Shown piece after piece: positions 58,268 to 64,000 of a stretch of DNA of 64,000 bases. A program made the position numbers and the translations under genes. Under the pieces are notes generated by a model. The model was not told where the DNA came from, searched no databases, and saw only the letters and a program-made list of their open reading frames with translations. This DNA is from JAGOCV01 sp049445855 (lineage in GTDB: Bacteria > Pseudomonadota > Gammaproteobacteria > Burkholderiales > Burkholderiaceae_C): contig NZ_JBMSDV010000005.1 of the NCBI RefSeq assembly GCF_049445855.1, forward strand, positions 124,001 through 188,000, read 5' to 3'. How positions within the stretch are numbered: position 1 is the stretch's first letter; each line of letters opens with the position of its first letter.

Positions 58268-58753
58268 TCAGAGTTTCTCGATGCGCTGTCCCGCCACGGC
58301 CGCGAGCGACGCCGGGTCGACCCGCTGCGGTGCGACTTCCGCCAATGGCACAAGCACGAAAGCCCGTTCGTTCATGCGCGGATGAGGCACCGTCAGGACG
58401 GGCGTATCGAGGGTCTGGTCGGCGTACAGCAGCAGATCCAGGTCGAGCGTGCGCGGCGCGTTGCGCCACGGTCGTTCCCGGCCTTCGGCAAGTTCGATGG
58501 CCTGCAACGCGGCAAGCAATTCCATCGGCTCGAGCCGTGTTCGGATTTCCGCCACCGCATTGATGAAGTCCGGCCCGGTCGCGTCGACAGGCGCCGTGCG
58601 GTACAGCGATGACTTGGCAGCGAGCCACGTGTGCGGCAATTCGTCGAGCGCCCGCAGCGCACGCCGTACGGTGTCTTCGGCGTCGCCCAGATTGGCGCCC
58701 AATGCCACCCAGGCCGGTACAGGCGTCGACAAGGGAGCCGGAACCTGCGGCAA
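58268..58753 (-). CDS. folK: 6-hydroxymethyl-7,8-dihydropterin pyrophosphokinase
   Basis: Transfers pyrophosphate from ATP to the pterin alcohol in folate biosynthesis. The 161-residue protein has AWVALGANLGDAEDTVRRAL, SSLYRTAPVDATGPDFINAV, the signature RNAPRTLDLDLLLYADQTLD and TVPHPRMNERAFVLVPLAEV. The start is TTG at 58753 with GAGG six bases upstream; no other start retains the first strand. It follows pcnB by eight bases, a common arrangement. Confidence 0.95.
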   Translation of the reverse strand: MPQVPAPLSTPVPAWVALGANLGDAEDTVRRALRALDELPHTWLAAKSSLYRTAPVDATGPDFINAVAEIRTRLEPMELLAALQAIELAEGRERPWRNAPRTLDLDLLLYADQTLDTPVLTVPHPRMNERAFVLVPLAEVAPQRVDPASLAAVAGQRIEKL

Positions 58754-58761
58754 GCCGCGCC

Positions 58762-60402
58762 TCAGTCTTCGGAAGACGCCGATGCGCCGGATGAGCCCCC
58801 GCCCTGGCCGCCTTCGCCGGCACCTTCGCCGGCACTCTTTCGCGCGCCCGAGCGGCGGCGGCGGCGCTTCTTGCGCGGCGCGTCGGCTGCACCTTCCTCG
58901 ACGGAAGGCTGCTCTGCATCGCTCTCGGTGGCGTCCGTGACTGGCGCAGCATCGACAGGACCGCCCTGTGCGTCACCGACCGCTTGTGCACGCACGCGAA
59001 CCGGCCCCGAGCGCGGCTTCTTCGGCGTCTGGCTCTTCTGTTCCTCGCGGGCCTGGTCCAGCAAGTCCTGGCGACGCGACTCGTCGGCCGTACTGAACTC
59101 CTGCCACCACTCGGCCAGCGCTTCGTCGATTTCGCCCACATCGGCGCGCAGGCGCATGAAGTCGAAGCCAGCGCGAAAACGGGGCTGTTCGACCAGGCTC
59201 CACGGCGTCTGGCCCGAGCGCTTGTCGAATCGCGGCTGCATCATCCAGATCTCGCGCATATCGGCTGCGAGCTTGCCGCGGCCGGACACATCACCGATGC
59301 GTGCGTTGAACACGTCGTCGATCGCGTCCTGCAGCGCAGGGAACGGGTGCTGGCGCTTGAGGCGCTGCGCCCAGCCTTCGCGCACGTCGCCCCAGAGCAC
59401 GCACGCCAGCAGGAAACTCGGCGCGACCGGCTTGCCCTCGCCGACGCGGCGGTCCGTGTCCTGCAGCGCGGCCTGCACGAACGGCTGGTCCGCGCGCTCC
59501 ACGACGAGATCGAGCAGCGGATAGATGCCGCGCTCCAGACCCAGGTGCCTGAGTTGGGCAATGGTCGCCAGCGCATGGCCGGTCTGCAGCAGCTTGAGCA
59601 TTTCGTCGAACAGCCGGCTTTGCGGCACATCGGCCAGCAGCGACTGCGACTTGACCAGCGGCGCTGCCGTTTTCGCGTCGAATTTGAAGCCGAGCGCATT
59701 CAGCTTGGCTGCAAAACGCACGGCGCGGATGATTCGCACCGGGTCTTCGCGGTAGCGCGTGGCCGGGTCGCCGATCATTCGCAGCACGCGTTTGTTGGAG
59801 TCCTTGATGCCGCCGTGGTAGTCCACCACCACCTGTGTCTCGGGGTCGTAGTACATCGCATTGATGGTGAAGTCACGGCGCGCGGCATCTTCGTCCTGCG
59901 GGCCCCAGACGTTGTCGCGCAACACGCGGCCCGAGGCATCGACGGCGTGAGTCATGCCCGCAAGCTCGTTCTTGCTGCTCTTCTCGTTCCCCGTCACCTG
60001 CCCGGCCAGCGCGCTGTCCATGTGCGCCCGGAAGGTCGACACCTCGATCACTTCGTGTTCTCGCCCGCGTCCGTAGACCACATGCACGATGCGGAAGCGC
60101 CGGCCGATGATGAAGGCCCGGCGGAACAGGCCCTTGACCTGTTCGGGCGTTGCACTGGTCGCGACATCGAAATCCTTGGGACGCAGGCCCAGCAGCAGGT
60201 CGCGCACCGCGCCGCCGACGATGTAAGCCTCGAAGCCCGCCTGCTGCAGTGTGCGCACCACGTTGAGGGCACGCTCGTCCACCAGCGCGGCATTGATGCC
60301 GTGCACGCTCTGCGGCACTTCCTCACGCTTGCCGAAGCGCTGCTTGCGCGAGGCCGGGCCATCGCCCTTGCCGAGTAATTTGTCGATGAGTTTCTTGATC
60401 AT
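58762..60402 (-). CDS. pcnB: Poly(A) polymerase I
   Basis: Adds A tails to RNA 3' ends, promoting decay. The 546-residue protein has the class II nucleotidyltransferase head: AYIVGGAVRDLLLGLRPKDFDVATSA with the metal-binding acids (in parts YIVGGAVRDLLLGL and KDFDVATSATPEQ), RRFRIVHVVYGR and RDFTINAMYYDPETQVVVDY. The basic, Gly/Arg/Lys C-terminal tail (KKRRRRRSGARKSAG) suits RNA binding. Stop of HAD gene and start of pcnB overlap by four bases (60399-60402). Confidence 0.95.
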   Translation of the reverse strand: MIKKLIDKLLGKGDGPASRKQRFGKREEVPQSVHGINAALVDERALNVVRTLQQAGFEAYIVGGAVRDLLLGLRPKDFDVATSATPEQVKGLFRRAFIIGRRFRIVHVVYGRGREHEVIEVSTFRAHMDSALAGQVTGNEKSSKNELAGMTHAVDASGRVLRDNVWGPQDEDAARRDFTINAMYYDPETQVVVDYHGGIKDSNKRVLRMIGDPATRYREDPVRIIRAVRFAAKLNALGFKFDAKTAAPLVKSQSLLADVPQSRLFDEMLKLLQTGHALATIAQLRHLGLERGIYPLLDLVVERADQPFVQAALQDTDRRVGEGKPVAPSFLLACVLWGDVREGWAQRLKRQHPFPALQDAIDDVFNARIGDVSGRGKLAADMREIWMMQPRFDKRSGQTPWSLVEQPRFRAGFDFMRLRADVGEIDEALAEWWQEFSTADESRRQDLLDQAREEQKSQTPKKPRSGPVRVRAQAVGDAQGGPVDAAPVTDATESDAEQPSVEEGAADAPRKKRRRRRSGARKSAGEGAGEGGQGGGSSGASASSED

Positions 60403-61070
60403 TGCTTGGCAAACAGGTCCAGTATGCGCCAGCCGCGTTCGCGCGCCAGGCTGCGAAGGCGGTCGTCAGGGTTGGTCGCCACCGGATGGTTCACACGCTC
60501 CAGAAGCATGAGGTCATTGATGGAATCGGTATAGAAAGTGCTGTTCACGTCGCCCCATCCGAGGCCGCGCGCAGACAGCCATTGTTCCATGCGCGCCACC
60601 TTGCCCTCGCGGGCCGACGGAATTCCACGGATTTCACCGGTGATCCATCCATCGGCGCCGCGCTCGAGCTCCACCGCCAGCAGTTCGCGCACGCCGAAGG
60701 CTTCGGCGATGGGCCGGGTGACGAATTCGTTGGTGGCGGTGACGATCAGCACCTCGTCACCCGCGTCCTGATGACGGCGAACGAGGGACACCGCCTCCTC
60801 CACCATGCTGGGTTGCACCATGGTGCGCATGAACTCTGCGTGCGCCTTCGCGGCCGCCTCCGGGCCGCGCCGTCGTACCGCGTCGGTGGCAAAACGGACG
60901 TAGTCGTGGATGTCCAGCGTGCCGGCCTTGTAGTGCGCGAAGAACTCGTCGTTGCGCTGGGCGAAGAGGACCGGGTCGGTCCAGCCGATCTGCGTGGTGA
61001 AGACGCCCCACGAATAGTCCGAATCGATCGGAAGCAGCGTGTGGTCGAGGTCGAACAGGGTCAGGTTCAT
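60399..61070 (-). CDS. HAD-IB family phosphatase (SerB/histidinol-phosphatase-like)
   Basis: A 223-residue HAD phosphatase. Motif I LTLFDLDHTLLPIDSDYSWG, motif II IVTATNEFVTRPIAEAFGV (Thr), and motif III/IV TFYTDSINDLMLLERVNHP carry the catalytic Asp residues. A small helical cap lies between I and II. Substrate unknown; the family is common beside hda and pcnB in these bacteria. It lies nine bases after hda. Confidence 0.92.
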   Translation of the reverse strand: MNLTLFDLDHTLLPIDSDYSWGVFTTQIGWTDPVLFAQRNDEFFAHYKAGTLDIHDYVRFATDAVRRRGPEAAAKAHAEFMRTMVQPSMVEEAVSLVRRHQDAGDEVLIVTATNEFVTRPIAEAFGVRELLAVELERGADGWITGEIRGIPSAREGKVARMEQWLSARGLGWGDVNSTFYTDSINDLMLLERVNHPVATNPDDRLRSLARERGWRILDLFAKQ

Positions 61071-61079
61071 CGAAAGGGT

Positions 61080-61754
61080 TCACTCGTTTTCGAGCATGGA
61101 CTTGATCAGCGGCACGGTGATCGCGCGCTTGGTCTGCAGCGCATAGCCGTCGAGTTGCTCGAGCAGCGCGACCAGGCTTCCCAGATCGCGAGAGAAGCGC
61201 GTCAGCATGAAGCTCATGACGTCGTCGCTCAGGAAGACACCGCGATCGTCGGCATGCTGGCGCAGCACGGCGCGCCGCTCGGGTTCGCTCAGCACCTGAA
61301 GCTGGAAGACGTGCCCCCAGCCAAGGCGCGTGCGCAGGTCTTCGCGCAGCTTGAGGTCTGCCGGTGGCGCGACGCCCGCCGACAGCACCCAGCGGTGATG
61401 CGTCTGCGCGTTCACGAACCAGTTGAAGGCCGCATGCTGCTGCGTAGCCGTGTAGAGGTGCACGTCGTCCATCAGTACCGCGGCCCAGTGTTCCGAGAAT
61501 GCGGGCGGCTCGGGCATCGACGCATCCATCCAACCGATCTGGCCGCCCTGCTCGCGCAGGACTTCGCGCACCGCCTTGAGCAGGTGGCTCTTTCCGCTGG
61601 CAGGCATGCCCCAGAGATAGGTCGGCACCGGCGAACGCGTGGCATTGCCGGCCCATAGTTGAAGGTGACGCAAGGCCGCCTCGTTGGGGCCTGCGAAAAA
61701 ATTGGCCAGCGTGGGTCCGCTGGACAAACCGATATCGAGGGCGATCTGCTTCAC
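61080..61754 (-). CDS. hda: DnaA regulatory inactivator Hda
   Basis: A 224-residue AAA+ protein that, with the beta clamp, drives ATP hydrolysis by DnaA and prevents re-initiation. It has Walker A LWGMPASGKSHLLKAV, Walker B VLMDDVHLY and sensor-2 region FSRDLGSLVALLEQLDGYAL. The start is GTG at 61754, which keeps the N-terminal MKQIALDIGL containing the clamp-binding QIALDI-type segment. Confidence 0.94.
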   Translation of the reverse strand: MKQIALDIGLSSGPTLANFFAGPNEAALRHLQLWAGNATRSPVPTYLWGMPASGKSHLLKAVREVLREQGGQIGWMDASMPEPPAFSEHWAAVLMDDVHLYTATQQHAAFNWFVNAQTHHRWVLSAGVAPPADLKLREDLRTRLGWGHVFQLQVLSEPERRAVLRQHADDRGVFLSDDVMSFMLTRFSRDLGSLVALLEQLDGYALQTKRAITVPLIKSMLENE

Positions 61755-61813
61755 ATCAAGCGTTCCGCGGGAACGTTGCGGATGGCGAAATTCTATCGGG
61801 CCCGGTGCGCCGG

Positions 61814-62665
61814 TCAGTTGCGGGCGCGGCGCAGCTCCGCCACGCGGTCCGCGATGGCATCAATGTCCAGCGCGTCTTCGGCATGCACGAGATAGGTTTC
61901 CAGATCGACCACGGCCTGCGCATCGTGGCCTTGCGAAGCGTGGGCCAGCCCGCGGTCGCGGAACTCGCCCCAGGCTTCGGGCAGCAGCGCGATCAGGCGG
62001 TCCTGCACCGCCACCAGCCGGCCCCAGTCTTCCTGCGCGCGGTGGATTTCCTTCAGGTTGCGCAGCATGCGTGCGACGATTTCGCGGGGCGTCGCGGCCT
62101 GCAGGTACAGGCCGAGCGGCACGTCGAACTCGTCCACCAGCCCATTGCGACGCTTGTAGGGCTCCAGCCGTTCGGACAGCTCCTCGCGGCTGAGCGATTG
62201 CCCCGTGAACGGGTCGATGACCACCTGGCCTTTCGGCAGGTTCACCTTGACCATGAAATGCCCGGGAAAACTCACGCCTCGCGCATGCAGGCCCAGGCCC
62301 GTCGCCAGTTCGATCCACAGCACGGCCAGAGAGATGGGAATGCCCCGCCGGGTACGCAGCACAGCGTTCAGGTAGCTGTTGTCCGGATCGTAGTAGTCGT
62401 TGACGTTGCCACCGAAGCTCAGGTCGCGGAAGAAGAACTGGTTGAGCATGCGCAGCCGTTGCAGCGGCGCGGCATCGGCCGGCAGGCGACGCTTGAGCCG
62501 GGCCAGAAGCTGGTCCACGTCGCCCAGCACCTGCTGGATGTCGAGTTCGGGGTATTCGTCCTGCGCGAGGCTGGCCACGGTTTCCAGCAAAGGGAAGTGA
62601 TCGTCGCTCTGCACCAGCGAGGTGAAGTATTCCAGCGGCGTGGGCAATTGCAGGCTCAGCGGCAT
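61814..62665 (-). CDS. SirB1-type transglutaminase-like protein with TPR-like tail
   Basis: A 283-residue protein of the SirB1 family. The transglutaminase-like core contains RTRRGIPISLAVLWIELATG, GLGLHARGVSFPGHFMVKVN and VVIDPFTGQSL, but the usual Cys nucleophile of this fold is not evident. The C-terminal part has TPR-type helices (AWGEFRDRGLAHASQGHDAQ). Function is unknown. Start ATG at 62665; a TTG five codons upstream is unlikely. It stands between murJ and hda on the same strand. Confidence 0.85.
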   Translation of the reverse strand: MPLSLQLPTPLEYFTSLVQSDDHFPLLETVASLAQDEYPELDIQQVLGDVDQLLARLKRRLPADAAPLQRLRMLNQFFFRDLSFGGNVNDYYDPDNSYLNAVLRTRRGIPISLAVLWIELATGLGLHARGVSFPGHFMVKVNLPKGQVVIDPFTGQSLSREELSERLEPYKRRNGLVDEFDVPLGLYLQAATPREIVARMLRNLKEIHRAQEDWGRLVAVQDRLIALLPEAWGEFRDRGLAHASQGHDAQAVVDLETYLVHAEDALDIDAIADRVAELRRARN

Positions 62666-62792
62666 GGAGCTTTGTACCAACCGGTTCGACGGGCGTCAAC
62701 GTCGTTTGCCAATGCTCACACGCAGCCCGACCGGCCCCGCGTGCTCGACACGATAGTTCCAGGCATCCGGCGGACCCTGCAAGCCCTGGCCA

Positions 62793-64000
62793 TCAGCGAC
62801 GGACGAACTGCCTCAGCTTGAGGCCTGCGGCCCAGAGCGCGCCGAAATACACGAGTGCAGAGCCGCACAGCACCAGGAAAAAGATGCCCAGCCGCTTCCA
62901 GCCTTGCGCCTGCAGTGCGAGCCACTGCAGGCTGCCGGTTGCCCACATCAGGAAAACCGCCAGCAGCGCAGACGCCGCCACCACCTGCAAGCCGAAGACC
63001 AGCCAGCCGGCCGACGGCCTGTAACTGCCGCGCCGCAACAGACCGACGAGCAGCCAGACGGCATTGATGAGCGCGCCGATCCCGATGGAAAGCGCCAGAC
63101 CCGCGTGGCGGAACATCGGCACCAGCGCGAAATTCAGCAGCTGCGTGATCACCAGCACCACGATGGCGATGCGCACCGGCGTGCGGATGTCCTGCGCGGC
63201 GTAAAAACCCGGTGCCAGCACCTTGATGGCAACCAGACCGACAAGACCGACGCCATAACCCATGAGCGCCACCGTCGTCTGCTGCACATCGCGGTCGGTG
63301 AACGCCCCGTAGTGATACAGCACCGCCACCAGCGGCTGAGCGAACACCAGCAACGCGACAGCCGAAGGCACGGCCAGCAGCACCACCAGCCTCAGCCCCC
63401 AGTCGAGCATGCCGGAATAGCGGTCCGCGTCGCCGGAAGCGCGCGCGCTTGCAAGCTGCGGCATCAGCACGACACCCAGTGCCACGCCCAGCATGGCCGT
63501 GGGAAATTCCATCAGCCGGTCCGCATAGCCCAGCCAGCTGACGCTGCCCGCCTCCAGATGCGAGGCGATCTGCGTATTGATGAGGAGCGATATCTGCGCG
63601 ACGCTGACACCCAGCAAGGCCGGGAGCATCAAGGTTGCCACGCGCCGCGTGCCCGGGTCATTCCAGGCAGCGCGGACAGCGGAAACGGTCACGCCGATTT
63701 TCGGCAGCAGGCCCAGCCGCGCCAATGCGGGAACCTGGACTGCCAGCTGCAGCACGCCCCCGGCCATGACCCCTGCGGCCATGGCGTAGATCGGCTGGAC
63801 TCCATGCGATGCAAACCACGGAGCCCCCAGCCAGGCTGCAGCAATCATCGCCACGTTCAGCAGCACGGGCGTGGCCGCCGGTACCGCAAAGCGCTTCCAG
63901 GTGTTGAGCACGCCCGATGACAGGGCCACCAGCGACATGAAGCCGATGTACGGGAACATCCATCGCGTCATCAGCACGGCAGATTCGAAGCCTTCCGGCG
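62793..64000 (-). CDS. murJ: Lipid II flippase MurJ, C-terminal part
   Basis: A MOP-superfamily membrane protein that moves lipid II across the inner membrane. The window holds about 402 residues; the gene runs off the right edge, with the frame open at base 64000 (residues PEGFESAV then LMTRWMFPYIGFMSLV). The segment QISLLINTQIASHLEAGSVSWLGYADRLMEFPTAMLGVALG, seen in parts LLINTQIASHLEAGSVSW and YADRLMEFPTAMLG, is the family hallmark. About eleven membrane helices are visible and the end is KLRQFVRR. Confidence 0.95.
   Translation of the reverse strand, partial: PEGFESAVLMTRWMFPYIGFMSLVALSSGVLNTWKRFAVPAATPVLLNVAMIAAAWLGAPWFASHGVQPIYAMAAGVMAGGVLQLAVQVPALARLGLLPKIGVTVSAVRAAWNDPGTRRVATLMLPALLGVSVAQISLLINTQIASHLEAGSVSWLGYADRLMEFPTAMLGVALGVVLMPQLASARASGDADRYSGMLDWGLRLVVLLAVPSAVALLVFAQPLVAVLYHYGAFTDRDVQQTTVALMGYGVGLVGLVAIKVLAPGFYAAQDIRTPVRIAIVVLVITQLLNFALVPMFRHAGLALSIGIGALINAVWLLVGLLRRGSYRPSAGWLVFGLQVVAASALLAVFLMWATGSLQWLALQAQGWKRLGIFFLVLCGSALVYFGALWAAGLKLRQFVRR

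Overview
The window is a gene-dense, high-GC bacterial chromosome segment, most likely from the order Burkholderiales (Betaproteobacteria, Comamonadaceae-like). The pointers are a Bug-type tripartite tricarboxylate transporter receptor, the order dxs-ispA-xseB followed by a divergent Rieske oxygenase, the polA / DUF2782 / homoserine kinase neighbourhood, and a BPSS1780-type membrane protein. No rRNA, insertion sequence, prophage or CRISPR array is visible. The longest stretch without a gene is about 295 bases (21033-21327).

Layout. 1-281: C-terminal end of a Fis-HTH regulator. 317-6463 (minus): a co-directional run reading Bug receptor, MarR regulator, FAD monooxygenase, DUF2783 protein, VOC protein, fumarylacetoacetase and finally ModE. 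It looks like an aromatic-catabolism operon with the molybdate regulator at its far end. 6672-9242 (plus): modABC, divergent from that operon. The shared intergenic region carries two identical 14-bp palindromes and a Mo-box-like dyad. 9269-11594 (minus): tupABC for tungstate, with a divergent ModE-HTH/PBP-fold regulator (11712-12827) and another dyad between them. 12846-14102: an EgtB/SenA-like nonheme-iron enzyme in which one expected iron ligand is replaced. 14269-17811: a TRAP transporter with DctQ and DctM on plus and DctP convergent on minus. 17965-21032 (minus): xseB-ispA-dxs. 21328-26987 (plus): Rieske oxygenase, EamA transporter, sulfurtransferase, and a hybrid PAS/GAF histidine kinase. 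27015-29275 (minus): a Gln/Asn-rich disordered protein, a ZIP transporter and a dienelactone hydrolase. 29394-37527: polA, then the plus-strand chain DUF2782-thrB-BPSS1780-FecR-like, then uvrD. 37779-41482: guaC, an alpha/beta hydrolase, tRNA-Ala and tRNA-Lys, an NTF2-like protein and a nitronate monooxygenase. 41538-42790: a chain of three very small proteins around a DJ-1/PfpI protein. 42931-49971: DEAD-box helicase, orn, M48 protease, phhB, rsgA, a CobD/CbiB-family protein and a NUDIX hydrolase. 50049-52147: the rpsP-rimM-trmD-rplS operon. 52268-53252: GNAT and TM2 proteins. 53283-57780: autotransporter, pit and a PhoU-like DUF47 gene, with two Pho-box-like sites. 57883-64000: DUF486, folK, pcnB, a HAD phosphatase, hda, a SirB1-type protein and the C-terminal part of murJ.

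How it fits together. The left third is an oxyanion/metal and aromatic module. Molybdate import (modABC), tungstate import (tupABC), two regulators with ModE-type HTHs and an aromatic operon share close regulatory space. The right two thirds is mostly housekeeping: replication, repair, translation, tRNA and RNA processing, isoprenoid and purine metabolism. A phosphate-linked block (DUF47-pit plus autotransporter) carries PhoB-like direct repeats. The best candidates for something new are the displaced modE with tandem palindromes, the VOC protein in a pathway lacking its usual ring-cleavage and isomerase genes, the ligand-substituted EgtB/SenA-like enzyme, the small-protein chain at 41538-42790, and the Pho-box pair.
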